A stretch of DNA of 64,000 bases from Desulfobacterales bacterium (GTDB lineage Bacteria; Desulfobacterota; Desulfobacteria; Desulfobacterales; Desulfobacteraceae): positions 1-64,000 of the forward strand of contig JAGLHT010000007.1 of the NCBI GenBank assembly GCA_023143455.1. The letters run 5' to 3'. The notes under the pieces are model-generated. The model did not search any database. It had not been told where the DNA came from and saw nothing but the letters and a program-made list of their open reading frames with translations. A program made the translations under genes and the position numbers. Numbering within the stretch: position 1 is the first letter of the stretch; every line of letters starts with the position of its first letter. Of the stretch, positions 15,919 to 25,646 are shown in pieces.

Positions 15919-16820
15919 ATCATGGGATAAACCATATCACCGGATTTTGAAATATCGTATCCCCCAAGGCTTTTAGCAGCTATTTTAAAAAAATCTTCCT
16001 TCATAAGACCCAAAAATAATTGAATCCCTTTATCAAAGAATCTCTCCTTCAGTATAAGCAAATCAAACCTCTCCTTGCACACAGGAACAAAATCAAGATC
16101 AAGTATTTTAGCAACAGATCTTATACCAGGACCTGCGTCAGCTCTGCCTGATAATATTTCAAGTCCTAAATCTATATGCTTGGAAACAATATTTTTATAT
16201 CCTTCTATATTATCACCTTCAATGCCTGCTTTTTTTAATTCTTTATCAAAAAGCTGCCTTGTCCCTGTGCCAAGCCCTCTATTCGCTATCTTAATCCCTT
16301 TTTGAACAAGATCAGAAACAGACTGTATATTTATAGGATTATCTTTCTTAACTAAAATTCCTTGTTCTCTCATGCAGAAATTAACAACAGCAGGTGAAGG
16401 TGTCATATCTTTTGGGATAAATGGGAAATTATATTCTTCATTATCATCAACAAGATGGCTTGCTGCAATATGACAACAATTTTTTCTCAAGGCTCTCAAC
16501 CCACCCATACTGCCAGTGAAACCAAACATTGCCATATGTTCTTCAAAATTTGAATTAAAAAAAGTAATTGTCTTATCTAAGAGGAGATCATTACTTCCGG
16601 CAATCAATATAAGCCCGTGGTATGGTGGCAGAGTCATGTTAAATTCAGGATAATTTATAGTGCCTGCTTCAACCCATTGCTCCACAAGATCCAAAGGAAA
16701 AAGCCATTTTCCCGTGACTTTAGTTGCGGGCAGTCCTTTTTCTGAAATAAGTGAATAAACCATTTTTTCATTGACCTTTAAAAATGCAGCAACTTCTTTT
16801 GTTGAAAATAATTTACTCAT
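15882..16820 (-). CDS. DNA-binding regulator with periplasmic-type molybdate/tungstate-binding domain (COG1910-like)
   Basis: A 312-aa cytoplasmic protein without signal peptide. Residues ~3-55 are an excisionase/MerR-like helix-turn-helix (STKEVAAFLKVNEKMVYSLI, ending WLFPLDLVEQWV). Residues ~70-305 are a type-II periplasmic-binding-protein fold related to molybdate/tungstate binders (LILIAGSNDLLLDKT, GLGTGTRQLFD, GLEILSGRADAGPGIRSVA). Such fusions act as one-component oxyanion-sensing transcription factors. The ligand is inferred; no mod or tup genes are nearby. Start ATG 16820 follows AGGAAA. The aroK-like gene ends 15 bases upstream, and the 3' end overlaps alr by 37 bases. Confidence 0.75.
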   Translation of the reverse strand: MSKLFSTKEVAAFLKVNEKMVYSLISEKGLPATKVTGKWLFPLDLVEQWVEAGTINYPEFNMTLPPYHGLILIAGSNDLLLDKTITFFNSNFEEHMAMFGFTGSMGGLRALRKNCCHIAASHLVDDNEEYNFPFIPKDMTPSPAVVNFCMREQGILVKKDNPINIQSVSDLVQKGIKIANRGLGTGTRQLFDKELKKAGIEGDNIEGYKNIVSKHIDLGLEILSGRADAGPGIRSVAKILDLDFVPVCKERFDLLILKERFFDKGIQLFLGLMKEDFFKIAAKSLGGYDISKSGDMVYPMIYPGADDDNKFE

Positions 16821-16835
16821 TATTTTTCCTTTGGA

Positions 16836-17354
16836 TTATCTAAATTTAGATAAAGACAATTTTTTTATTAATTTTGATACTATTTTATCAGGAATCAAAG
16901 AATCACACTCCATAGTTATATCAGCAAATTTTTCATAAAGAGGCTTTCTTTCATTAAAAAGTTCTTTAATGTCTTGGTCCGGCGCTCTTACAACACCTCT
17001 TGAATCAAGGGATAAAAGCCTTTCTTCAAGATGCTTTAGGCTCAATTGAAGATAAATTATTATGCTTTGTTTACTTAAGTGTTGTATCCCTTTCTCACTG
17101 TACACAGCACTTCCGCCCGGCGCTATAACAAATCCTAAATAATTTGCCGTAACAAGATACTGCTCTTCTATTTTTAAAAACCCATCCATGCCTTTATCTG
17201 CTATGATTTCAGGTAAGGTCTTTTTCTCACTAGTCTGAATAACTATATCTATATCAACAAAATTAAATCCGATTTCCTTGGCAAGAAGCACTCCTATAGT
17301 GCTTTTCCCCGATGCAGGCATGCCGATCAATACAATATTTTTATTCTTATCCAC
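16836..17354 (-). CDS. aroK: Shikimate kinase
   Basis: A 172-aa P-loop kinase phosphorylating shikimate in aromatic amino-acid synthesis. The start chosen is GTG 17354 (VDKNKNIVLIG) after AAAAGGA, rather than an upstream TTG at 17378. The Walker A is GMPASGKST. VDIDIVIQ carries the shikimate-binding Asp, GFLKIEE the conserved Glu region, and APGGSAVYS stands where most family members have a GGG motif. The lid carries SRGVVRAP. It stands apart from other aro genes, and the GGS variant leaves a small chance of a related kinase. Confidence 0.8.
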   Translation of the reverse strand: MDKNKNIVLIGMPASGKSTIGVLLAKEIGFNFVDIDIVIQTSEKKTLPEIIADKGMDGFLKIEEQYLVTANYLGFVIAPGGSAVYSEKGIQHLSKQSIIIYLQLSLKHLEERLLSLDSRGVVRAPDQDIKELFNERKPLYEKFADITMECDSLIPDKIVSKLIKKLSLSKFR

Positions 17355-17417
17355 AAAAATCCTTTTAAATGTTACCAAGCTTTATATTATATTCATGCAA
17401 TCATTGTAAAATCTTTT

Positions 17418-18830
17418 TTATTCTAACCAATGCACAATTGAGTTGGCATAATATCGAAGGATTTTTTCTTCGTGAGGGTTTGCTTTGAAGAAATCTGCAG
17501 AAGTTGTAATTATATTTCTAAGGGATAACATATCCACTGCATCAGCAATTGCATGGGTTCTAGTACTACGGGGTACTTCGAGAACAGGAGCTCCTCGTTC
17601 CTGTAAAGCGTTCAATAACTTTGTAACTTGTTCTTCAATATCAAAAATTGTAAGCTCCTGTTCCATATTCTCAACAAAAACCGTGGCAACTAAAGAAATG
17701 GGAACCACAGGCACAACATCACCAATAAAAGATAACAGTTTGGAGCTGAGTTTTTCAACCTCAACAAATCGCTCTTGCCGTATAAGCTTCTTAAAGTCAA
17801 TATTATGCTTTGTGCAATACTCTTTTACAGAAACAGGGGTACCAAAGTTAACGCAGGCGTAACCATATCTCTTCCATCGACTGAGAACCATTCTTACAAG
17901 GCTATGAAAAATAAAACCCAAAGTGGTTTTAAAAACAAACCATATACTCTTTTTTTCAACACCAGGCTCAAGGGAGCGCAGCAAAGTTCTATCTTCAATA
18001 GTGCGATCATAATTAATACCAACAGGAATAAAAACAATATTACGATCATTTTTAGGATCAAATTTGCGTAGCATATAATCCATAAGCCCCAGCTTAGGTT
18101 TTTGTAATCTACCATCGCGGCTCAAGCCACCTTCTAAAAAGACAGCCTGGCAAACTCCTTCTTTAGTTGCCATATGAATATAGCGCTCCAAAACTCTCCG
18201 ATACAAAGAGTTTTTTGAATTACGCCGCACAAAAAATGCACCCATAAAACGGAATAACATATGCAGAGGCCAGATTTTTGCCCATTCTCCCACAGCATAA
18301 GAAAGAGTTGTCCGTTCAGCTGCAAGAAATGCCACAAGAATATAATCCATGTTGGAACGATGATTCATAACAAAAACCACAGTGGAATCAGGATCAATAA
18401 GATTGTATTGCTCATTTTTTAAAAGGTCTACCCGCACGCGATAAAGAAGCCTGGCAGCCTTTTTCGCTATCCAGTAGCCAATCCTAAAATAAAAATAAGC
18501 ATTAAAAGAAGGCACAATCTCTCTAGCATAAATCATAACTTTTTTCTGAGCCAACTCCACTGGCATATCATGTTTTTTTGCATATTCCTGAATCGTTTTG
18601 ATGACTTCAGGATCATACGCCAAGCGGTCCAAAAGAACTTGCCTTTTGGTCAATTGAAAAGGTCTGATTTCAATATCAAGGCGCGTGCCAATCTCTTTTA
18701 ATACTAAATTTATACGTCTTCTTAGAAACCAACGGCTGCTAGGAATCAAGATTTTATCCAATGCTGCTATTATTGCGAAGGCTATTAATATAATGAAAAC
18801 CCAGAGGGAAATTGTTATCTCGCCTGCCAT
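17418..18830 (-). CDS. PlsB-like glycerol-3-phosphate/lysophospholipid acyltransferase
   Basis: A 470-aa inner-membrane protein with one N-terminal helix (residues 5-25). The PlsC-fold active site NHRSNMD gives the HX4D pair H157/D162. FVRRNSKN and FLEGGLSRDGRLQKPKLG are blocks II and III of the PlsB-type enzymes. It is much shorter than E. coli PlsB (about 800 aa), as is usual in this deltaproteobacterial form. It would transfer acyl groups to glycerol-3-phosphate in phospholipid synthesis. ATG 18830 follows GGAGG. Confidence 0.8.
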   Translation of the reverse strand: MAGEITISLWVFIILIAFAIIAALDKILIPSSRWFLRRRINLVLKEIGTRLDIEIRPFQLTKRQVLLDRLAYDPEVIKTIQEYAKKHDMPVELAQKKVMIYAREIVPSFNAYFYFRIGYWIAKKAARLLYRVRVDLLKNEQYNLIDPDSTVVFVMNHRSNMDYILVAFLAAERTTLSYAVGEWAKIWPLHMLFRFMGAFFVRRNSKNSLYRRVLERYIHMATKEGVCQAVFLEGGLSRDGRLQKPKLGLMDYMLRKFDPKNDRNIVFIPVGINYDRTIEDRTLLRSLEPGVEKKSIWFVFKTTLGFIFHSLVRMVLSRWKRYGYACVNFGTPVSVKEYCTKHNIDFKKLIRQERFVEVEKLSSKLLSFIGDVVPVVPISLVATVFVENMEQELTIFDIEEQVTKLLNALQERGAPVLEVPRSTRTHAIADAVDMLSLRNIITTSADFFKANPHEEKILRYYANSIVHWLE

Positions 18831-18942
18831 TTAATTCCTCCTTCAATGTAGAGGTAAATAGTTGTGCTGAGCAACTTGTCTTAAAATCTATATATCAGAT
18901 ATTATAACTTACAAAAACAAAAAAATAAGTTAAGGTGACTGG

Positions 18943-19563
18943 ATGACAGAAAACACTGAAAAATATTTTTATTCTATCAAGGATAAACGAAAATTTGAAA
19001 TCAAGATAAAACGATCAACATTTATTTGTTCACTTAAATTTGTAGAAACAATAAAACAGGCAAAAGAGTTTATTTCTAAAATATCAAATGAAAACAAAAA
19101 CGCGACTCATAATTGCTGGGCATATATTGTAGGAGATAAAGGTGAAACAAGTCATTGCTCAGACGCAGGAGAGCCTTCCGGCACAGCAGGTCAGCCTATG
19201 CTGAGCACTTTAAAAAGCTGTGAAACAACAAATATTGCAGCAGTGGTAACGAGGCATTTTGGAGGAGTGAAGCTTGGAATAAAAGGCTTGATTAATGCGT
19301 ACAGTGAATCTGTACAAAGAACGCTGAAGCAAAAAAAACTTGTTAAACTTGTTAAAACAGAAATCTTTCGTATTACAACTCCATATTCACTTAGTGACAC
19401 ATTGACACATCAGCTTGAGAAATATGCTGGGACAATTATAAATACTGATTATTCAGAAGCTATTACCTACGATTTTGAAGTAGAACAAAAACAAGCTTCA
19501 GACTTGGAAAAGTATTTACTTGGATTTCAAAATTCAAGTACTTTAAAATATTTAAAATTATAA
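18943..19563 (+). CDS. YigZ/IMPACT-family protein
   Basis: A 206-aa protein with the UPF0029/IMPACT fold in residues ~15-125: ATHNCWAYIVG, SDAGEPSGTAGQPML and TRHFGGVKLG. A C-terminal ferredoxin-like DUF1949 domain follows. The family is conserved and probably binds nucleic acid or a translation partner; the exact role in bacteria is unsettled. ATG 18943 follows AAGGTG. The aminotransferase gene starts 15 bases later, so the two form a pair. Confidence 0.88.
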   Translation: MTENTEKYFYSIKDKRKFEIKIKRSTFICSLKFVETIKQAKEFISKISNENKNATHNCWAYIVGDKGETSHCSDAGEPSGTAGQPMLSTLKSCETTNIAAVVTRHFGGVKLGIKGLINAYSESVQRTLKQKKLVKLVKTEIFRITTPYSLSDTLTHQLEKYAGTIINTDYSEAITYDFEVEQKQASDLEKYLLGFQNSSTLKYLKL

Positions 19564-19578
19564 TCAATAAGGCTATTT

Positions 19579-20694
19579 ATGAAAATAGAAAAATTTAAAC
19601 TTGAACGATTTTTTGCCAAATATGAATTTGCAGCCAAATATCTTTTATGCTGCTCTGACTGTGAAGGTCTTACAAAAAAAGAACTTCTTAATCTTGCCGA
19701 TACAAAAAGCCTTGACCTTTGGGAAAGTTTAACCCTGGGGTATACTGAATCACAAGGGCATCCTGCACTAAGACAGGAAATTTCTCTGCTCTATGAGGAT
19801 ATTTACCCTTCAGAAATTCTGGTTGCAGCTCCTGAAGGGGCAATCTTTATTGCAATGAACACAATTTTAGCCCCAAATGACCATATAATTGTAACATACC
19901 CCGGATACCAATCCTTGTTTGAAATTGCAAACTCAATAGGGTGTAGTGTCTCTAAATGGGAGCCTGATTATGATACAAATGGTTTCAGCTTTGATATAGA
20001 AAAACTTGTACCACTTATACAAAAAAACACAAAAATGATCATCATAAATTTCCCCCACAATCCCACAGGAGTTCCTCTTGATCAGGAACAAATAAAAACA
20101 ATAGTAAAAATAGCAAACAACAACAATATTATTCTCTTTGCAGATGAGATGTATCAATTTTTAGAGCATGATAAAAATGACAGAATAGGATCGATCTGTG
20201 ATTTATACGAAAACGGAATAAGCCTTTGTGGAATGTCAAAAAGCTTTTCTTTAGCAGGTCTCAGAATTGGCTGGCTTGCAACAAAAAACAAAATATTCTA
20301 CAAAAAAGCATGCGAATTTAAAGACTATACAACAATATGCAATAGTGCTCCAAGCGAAATTCTTGCTATCATGGGACTTCGAGCAAAAGATAAAATCATT
20401 AAACAAAATTTAGAATTAATTAAAACCAATCTTGATCTTCTTGATTCTTTTTTTGAAAAATACAAATCCCTATTTGATTGGCACAGACCCATTGCTGGTC
20501 CCATAGCATTTCCAAAGCTCAAGCTTGACAAATCAGTTTCGCTATTCTGTAAAGAATTATTGGAACAAAAAAGTGTTCTTCTTTTACCTTCTGATTTGTA
20601 TGGATACAAAAGCAATCATTTCAGAATCGGATTTGCAAGAAAGAATGTGCCCCAAAGCCTTGATAAATTTGAAGAGTATATCAAAACTCTTTAA
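19579..20694 (+). CDS. PLP-dependent class I/II aminotransferase
   Basis: A 371-aa fold-type I aminotransferase. The PLP lysine is K221 in MSKSFSLAGLRIGW. N161 lies in NFPHNPTG, D189 and Y192 in FADEMYQF, and the family substrate-binding arginine in FRIGFARKN. The beginning is divergent (Cys-rich LLCCSDCEG), and the chain lacks the usual 30-40 N-terminal residues of aspartate aminotransferases. This places it with the short bacterial aminotransferases of uncertain amino-acid specificity. RBS AAGG is 8 bases upstream. A decayed IS3 fragment follows. Confidence 0.85.
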   Translation: MKIEKFKLERFFAKYEFAAKYLLCCSDCEGLTKKELLNLADTKSLDLWESLTLGYTESQGHPALRQEISLLYEDIYPSEILVAAPEGAIFIAMNTILAPNDHIIVTYPGYQSLFEIANSIGCSVSKWEPDYDTNGFSFDIEKLVPLIQKNTKMIIINFPHNPTGVPLDQEQIKTIVKIANNNNIILFADEMYQFLEHDKNDRIGSICDLYENGISLCGMSKSFSLAGLRIGWLATKNKIFYKKACEFKDYTTICNSAPSEILAIMGLRAKDKIIKQNLELIKTNLDLLDSFFEKYKSLFDWHRPIAGPIAFPKLKLDKSVSLFCKELLEQKSVLLLPSDLYGYKSNHFRIGFARKNVPQSLDKFEEYIKTL

Positions 20695-20706
20695 AATAAT
20701 CACAAG

Positions 20707-20826
20707 GATGCTTTTATAAAAGCCTTGAACAAAGCAGTTATACGCCGCAGACCAAAAGAAGGATTGATGGTTCATAGTGATCGTGGTGTGCAATATGCCA
20801 GCAAAAATTTTAAAAATGTAGCTTAA
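20707..20826 (+). pseudogene. IS3-family transposase remnant (3' end of orfB)
   Basis: Forty codons read DAFIKALNKAVIRRRP, then GLMVHSDRGVQYASKNF and a stop at 20826. HSDRGxQYAS is the hallmark of the rve (DDE) integrase core of IS3-family OrfB, around the second catalytic Asp. There is no upstream or downstream transposase sequence, so this is a short relic. The sequence after the stop, AGTTTCCACTTTTTTGGGG, may be part of the element's end. It lies between an intact aminotransferase and a broken hydrolase gene. Confidence 0.75.
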
Positions 20827-20946
20827 CCTAGTTTCCACTTTTTTGGGGTAGGATCATAATTTCTTTAGATCTGCCAATCCATTCTTTTTTAAACCACCAG
20901 ATATCTGAAACAGGCGGATGATTTTTCCTGGACTTACATCTAACCC

Positions 20947-21102
20947 ATGAAAGTAATCATTGCTTCAGACATTTCTGGAAGAGCACCGAGATTAGAATAT
21001 CTTGCAACTGATTTATCTTCAGATTTTAACGGGATAAATATTATTGACCCGTATCCGTATCCATATCCACGGGTGTTTCTGCCTCTTGTTTTGATACTTT
21101 AA
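20947..21102 (+). pseudogene. N-terminal fragment of an alpha/beta-hydrolase-like gene
   Basis: A 51-codon frame starts MKVIIASDISGRAPRLEYLA and reaches [13 protein letters not shown] before reading into the antisense of the chemotaxis gene. The pattern MKVIIASDI.GR...LE.LA...S...NI.DPY is that of the first strand, helix and second strand of small bacterial alpha/beta hydrolases. The catalytic Ser and later parts are missing. The break coincides with the end of the MCP gene at 21041. Together with the IS3 relic just upstream this points to an old rearrangement. Confidence 0.5.
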
Positions 21103-23470
21103 AAACACTGATCATGGATCTAAGACTTGAAGAAAGTTCAGACAGATCTCCTGCGCGCTTGTTCATCTGACTACTTTTTGTATTCATTGTTTCAGCAACT
21201 AAATTAACCTTGGAAATCTCCTCGGAAATTTCGGACGATACTTGAGAGCTCTGGGAAACATTTTCATTAACCCCTGTAATGCCAATAGAAGCCTGCTCCA
21301 TATTTTGTGCAATGTCTGAAGCTGATCCAGATTGTTTTTCAATAGCTGTTGCTATAATAGTAACTATTTTAGTAACATCAGAAATAACCACGGTTATCTT
21401 TTCGACATCTTTAACTGTGTAGCCTGTTGAAGCCTGAATACTTCCAACCTTTTCCTTAATATCTAATACTGCCTTAGCTGTTTGGTTTGCAAGCCCTTTA
21501 ATTTCTTCTGCAACAACGGCAAAGCCTTTCCCTGCCTCACCAGCTCTTGCAGCTTCAATTGTAGCATTTAAAGCTAGAAGATTTATCTGCGCTGCGATAT
21601 CTGTAATAACTTCTGTAACCTTTGATATTTCTTTTGCTGAATCACCTAAAAGTCCAACACCCTCAGATGCTGTGTGAACCTGGTCAGCAGCATTATCAGA
21701 AATTTGCTTTGCTTTTTCACAATTTTCAGCTACTTCATTAAGAGTAGTTTTCATTTTATCTGCTGAATCAGTTACCATACCTAGATTTGTTGCTGCCTGT
21801 TCGCTTGAAGCAGCAACAGAATCCATATTGCTACTCATTTCTTCAGCTGCAGCTGCCACGGCGTTTGACCGGGAAAATAAATCATTAGCACCTTCTGATA
21901 TATGATCTGACACTGATAAAAGTTCACCTGAAGCTGCTGTTACAGTTTCTGAATTTAAGCTGACATCAACAATAATATTGTTCAACTTGCCAACAAATTC
22001 ATTAAACGAATTTGCAAGCTCTCCTATTTCATCTTTTGTTTTGATTTCAATTCTCTTGGTTAAATCGCCATCCCCCTCAAAGATATCTTTTAATGCCCAA
22101 GCCACTTTTTGTATGGGTTTAATAATAATTCGAATAAGTAAAAATGCAATTATTGACCCAAAAATCATAGCACAAATACTGACAAATGTGATCAAGCCCT
22201 GAGATTGACTGATTTGAGATTGCATAACTTTAAGCTGAAGGTTTTTTAATTTCAAACAAAGTGCCTGAATTTTCTGGGCATTTTCTTCCATTAATGCCTT
22301 TGCAATCTTTTGTTGTCCCATTAAACCTGCATAGCTTTTAAACGAAATTAAATAATTTTTTACTGAACTCTGAATTGGATTCAATGTCTTTGTTTTTTCT
22401 TCGTCAGCTATATTCTCTTTTACTTTAGCGATCATCTGATCAATCTCTTGCATATTTTTAAGTATTTTTTTAAAAACTTTATCATCTTCTGTACGAATAA
22501 ATTCTTTTTCAAGAATACGAGTCATTAATAGCATATTATCTGCCATCGCAACCCCTGATGAAAGCTCAATCATTTCGCCGGAAAAAATCTGTACATCCGC
22601 CACATAAAATTCTAATTGCTCTTGCATCTCCTGATTAAGAAGTATCACAGCTTTTTGTAATGCTGCGGCAGCCTTAATCATTGGATATCTTGTATCGTCA
22701 TTTTTATTATAAAAAAACGCCTTGGCTTTTTTAATACAATCATTCTGTGTACTTATTACAGATGCAAACGCATTTTTGGATGTATCTTTTATTAATAAAG
22801 GCTCAAGCTTGTCAGCAACTGCTTTAAGGCCTTTATGTTTACCTGTCCATTCAGCAAAAAAGGAAGCATTTTTTTTAACATCCATTGCAACCAAGGCCAT
22901 TCTATAACCCTTGGCGTGGATAAAATTTTCGTGAATCGCTGTTGCATATTGCACTCTAACTCGCATTTCAGCAATCTTAGGTGTACTATCTTCTTTTAAC
23001 TTATCATATTTTGTTTTTTGTTCATCTCGTATTGATGAGCTTGTTTCTAATGCGAGATTAGCTTTTATGTTCATATCTTTCATTAAAGCATCTTTTTTAT
23101 TGGCAAGTGTTACATAGTTTGAAAAAGCATTATTATATTTATCTAATTTTTTTAATATTTCACTTGTCTGCTTTTTAGTATCTTCTGTTTTTGAGGTAGA
23201 TAAAATCTGTTGCGTTTTGTTCTTTAATTGTGCAAGCTCTTTATTAACGTTATCAACAGCTTTGATATCTTGGGCTAAAATAAACTTTTTCTCATTTTGC
23301 CGTGCTTCCAGAACATGGTTAACAAGAAGTTGAAATTCATTTGCAGAATCTACTTTTTCAACTACTTTTATCAAGCTGAATCGACCAATAAAAGCGATTG
23401 CAATGAGCAATACTAAAATAATTAAAAACCCACCTGTGATTTTTTTCGCCAAACTTAAGTTGTTTAACAT
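21041..23470 (-). CDS. Methyl-accepting chemotaxis protein
   Basis: An 809-aa transducer. TM1 is at 11-29 and TM2 at 426-449, enclosing a ~395-residue all-helical extracytoplasmic region of the helical-bimodular (HBM) kind, with repeated LxxAR(Q/R)NEKxF-like patterns ([13 protein letters not shown]). HAMP spans ~450-500 ([19 protein letters not shown]). The signalling hairpin ~560-760 contains [20 protein letters not shown] and [10 protein letters not shown]. The C-terminus DMDTDTGQ comes from a short GTATCC-type repeat overlapping the hydrolase relic on the other strand, so the last residues may be altered. ATG 23470 follows AGGAGGGC. HBM receptors commonly sense organic acids; the ligand here is unknown. 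Confidence 0.9.
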   Translation of the reverse strand: MLNNLSLAKKITGGFLIILVLLIAIAFIGRFSLIKVVEKVDSANEFQLLVNHVLEARQNEKKFILAQDIKAVDNVNKELAQLKNKTQQILSTSKTEDTKKQTSEILKKLDKYNNAFSNYVTLANKKDALMKDMNIKANLALETSSSIRDEQKTKYDKLKEDSTPKIAEMRVRVQYATAIHENFIHAKGYRMALVAMDVKKNASFFAEWTGKHKGLKAVADKLEPLLIKDTSKNAFASVISTQNDCIKKAKAFFYNKNDDTRYPMIKAAAALQKAVILLNQEMQEQLEFYVADVQIFSGEMIELSSGVAMADNMLLMTRILEKEFIRTEDDKVFKKILKNMQEIDQMIAKVKENIADEEKTKTLNPIQSSVKNYLISFKSYAGLMGQQKIAKALMEENAQKIQALCLKLKNLQLKVMQSQISQSQGLITFVSICAMIFGSIIAFLLIRIIIKPIQKVAWALKDIFEGDGDLTKRIEIKTKDEIGELANSFNEFVGKLNNIIVDVSLNSETVTAASGELLSVSDHISEGANDLFSRSNAVAAAAEEMSSNMDSVAASSEQAATNLGMVTDSADKMKTTLNEVAENCEKAKQISDNAADQVHTASEGVGLLGDSAKEISKVTEVITDIAAQINLLALNATIEAARAGEAGKGFAVVAEEIKGLANQTAKAVLDIKEKVGSIQASTGYTVKDVEKITVVISDVTKIVTIIATAIEKQSGSASDIAQNMEQASIGITGVNENVSQSSQVSSEISEEISKVNLVAETMNTKSSQMNKRAGDLSELSSSLRSMISVFKVSKQEAETPVDMDTDTGQ

Positions 23471-23842
23471 TATAGCCCTCCTGAACTAATAATAAGCACA
23501 CGATTCGCGGTGCTGCTAAATAATATTATTTGCTGTAAGTTGATAGAATTATAATATGTTAAAAAAAATTAATTTGCAAGCATTTACGAATTATTATTTT
23601 TAAATACTTCTAAAAGAAAAATCACTTATTTTACCAAATATTCAAATGCTAACTCCTTGAAGATTTGTCATAAATGTATTGACATTTACTAAGTATGTAT
23701 ATAACTTTGACTAGTCTATAATTAATTGATTATAAGGCTCGATTCACTTTTAAAAGAGTTCTTTGACACTGAATTTGGACATAAAAGGACAGATAAGGAA
23801 CCACATAAGTAATAAAGGTTTGCTTAAGGAGGAAAACAAAAA
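23471..23842. other. Divergent intergenic region between MCP and membrane/VWA pair
   Basis: No gene is seen. For the plus-strand pair a TTGACA at 23679-23684 is followed by TATATAAC-type sequence, and a second TTGACT at 23707-23712 is followed 18 bases later by TATAAG. Either may serve as promoter. A good AAGGAGG Shine-Dalgarno precedes the ATG at 23843. No sigma-54 motif was found here. Confidence 0.35.
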
Positions 23843-24832
23843 ATGTATAAAAAAAGTCAGGTTGGACAAAACGCAAAAATCGATGCAAAAAACAATATCC
23901 CAGCCGTTAATGATCCAAGCCCATCCCAATTTGAACAAGAAATGATGGCAATGGCTCGTCATGAAGCATGGCAGGTAACAGCAAAATATGGTCCCAGAAT
24001 AGAAAGCCTTAACGGACGATACAAGCCGTTGCTAAAGGACTATGAAAGAATCTCCAAAGATTATGATAAGCATTCAGCAAAAATTCAGCGATCTGAGCCC
24101 AGCGTGGAACTTTCAAGGAACAAATATTATGTCTTGATGTTCCTGTTTATAATGAGTGAGATCCCTATGAACTCACTTGCTTTTGCTGTATTTGGTGAAA
24201 GTCAGCTTTTTACCTGGGTCATGGCTCTTGGCGTTGCTGTAGCAATACCATGGATTGCCCATGCCATGGGTATTCTTTTAAAACGTGGTTCAAAACCATG
24301 GTGGAAAAGTGGCCTAGGAGTAGGTGCATTATCTGCTCTCACCATTGGAGGCCTTATTGCCATTGGCTATGTACGAGTTCAATACCTTGGTGATCTCGCA
24401 GAAGCAGATGCCGTTAGCAGTTCTAGCGGGAGTAAATTTATTGGTGCGGCATTTGTTGGTTTAAATTTGGTAATTTTAGCCGCTGCCACGATAAGTTCCT
24501 ATTTTGCTCATGATGAAGACCCATTACTTGAAAATCTTCACCGCAGGACCAACAAAATTAACAAGGCTATGCGGAAAATTGAAGGTAAGCATAATAGACT
24601 CTATTCTGAACAACAACAGGAAGTCAACCGGATCCATCAGGAAGCTCAGGAGCTTGTCTTCTACTACCGAAAAATAAACCAACGGGAACGTCCTGACCAT
24701 ACAAAACCTGAGTCCTTTGACAAAGAACATACAATGAACCTGAATTTTGGCAATAAGGAGACAAATCAGGAAATGCTTAATGCAACCAGAATTCTAAAAT
24801 TAGATGAAACTGGTATAAAACCTGAAAAATAA
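23843..24832 (+). CDS. Four-helix membrane protein of unknown function, partner of the VWA protein
   Basis: I do not recognise the family. The 329-aa protein has a hydrophilic, cytosolic-type start (residues 1-94, helical, KYGPRIESLNGRYKPLLKDY). Four membrane helices follow at about 95-117, 123-146, 157-178 and 199-221, with a short loop rich in Ser/Ala between the last two. It ends in a ~100-residue charged coiled-coil-like tail (HRRTNKINKAMRKIEGKHNR and similar). ATG 23843 has a strong Shine-Dalgarno. It is followed after 34 bases by a secreted VWA-domain protein, so the two are probably made together and may form a membrane complex. That complex is inference. Confidence 0.6.
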   Translation: MYKKSQVGQNAKIDAKNNIPAVNDPSPSQFEQEMMAMARHEAWQVTAKYGPRIESLNGRYKPLLKDYERISKDYDKHSAKIQRSEPSVELSRNKYYVLMFLFIMSEIPMNSLAFAVFGESQLFTWVMALGVAVAIPWIAHAMGILLKRGSKPWWKSGLGVGALSALTIGGLIAIGYVRVQYLGDLAEADAVSSSSGSKFIGAAFVGLNLVILAAATISSYFAHDEDPLLENLHRRTNKINKAMRKIEGKHNRLYSEQQQEVNRIHQEAQELVFYYRKINQRERPDHTKPESFDKEHTMNLNFGNKETNQEMLNATRILKLDETGIKPEK

Positions 24833-24866
24833 GCTCCTTTCATATAATACATGGAGGTACATACCA

Positions 24867-25631
24867 ATGAGATGGCGGAATTTTAAATATTTATGGCTCT
24901 TTTTTTTATGCTTTTTTCTTTTTACCACTATAGCAAGTAATAAAATAAATGCTGCTTCTTTTTTTAAAGATGATAAGGAGTCAAAGATAATAATTGTTTT
25001 TGTCGATATGTCGGGCAGCACAAACAAAGCACGACAGTCTTTATATAAAAATGCCTTTGATATGATTTATAAAACTCTGGATCAGGGTGACCGTATTGTT
25101 GTTGGTACCATCACGAGTCATTCTTATATCGATTTTAAACCCAAAGTTGACGAGGAAATCCCAAAGCAGAGCATTTGGGTAAATCGTCTAAAATATGAAC
25201 AAAACCTGACTAAAGCAAAACAAAAAATCCAGGAAGCGGTTGATCGGCTTTTTAATTACAAATATGGTACTCAACAGACAGAAATTCTCAATTCCTTAAA
25301 TATCGCAGACACAATTTTTCATGGAGAACAAAACAAACAAAAAATCCTTGTACTCCTTTCGGATATGATTCAGGATTCAAAGGAATATAAATTCGATAGG
25401 GTCAGAATCACCAATAAATATATTGCCGATGTAATCAAAATCCGAACCCAACAAAAACTAATCCCAAACCTTTCCAATGTTAAAATTTATGTTGCCGGTG
25501 CCAGTGCACCAAACTCCAAAAAATTCAGGGCTATTGAATTGCTATGGACTCGCTATTTTGAAGCTTGTGGAGCAGCTTTCTCAACTCACCGATACGGACA
25601 CTCACTCTTAGAGTTTGAAAAAGATTCATAA
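24867..25631 (+). CDS. Exported VWA-domain protein
   Basis: A 254-aa protein with a signal peptide (hydrophobic residues ~9-22, likely cleavage after NKINA). A von Willebrand A domain follows: MIDAS DMSGS at D47-S51, LNIADTIF and LLSDMIQD as later metal-site and strand elements, VKIYVAGASAP, and an Arg/Glu-rich end. VWA domains bind protein partners through a divalent metal. No lipobox is seen, so it should be periplasmic. Its gene follows the four-helix membrane protein by 34 bases with RBS GGAGG; I infer a membrane-periplasm complex of unknown purpose. Confidence 0.75.
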   Translation: MRWRNFKYLWLFFLCFFLFTTIASNKINAASFFKDDKESKIIIVFVDMSGSTNKARQSLYKNAFDMIYKTLDQGDRIVVGTITSHSYIDFKPKVDEEIPKQSIWVNRLKYEQNLTKAKQKIQEAVDRLFNYKYGTQQTEILNSLNIADTIFHGEQNKQKILVLLSDMIQDSKEYKFDRVRITNKYIADVIKIRTQQKLIPNLSNVKIYVAGASAPNSKKFRAIELLWTRYFEACGAAFSTHRYGHSLLEFEKDS

Positions 25632-25646
25632 GGGCTGCAATTTAAA

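Noticed and set aside
17485-18071. Plus-strand open frames antisense to the acyltransferase
   Set aside because: Shadows of the strongly supported minus-strand gene; no start context or domains.
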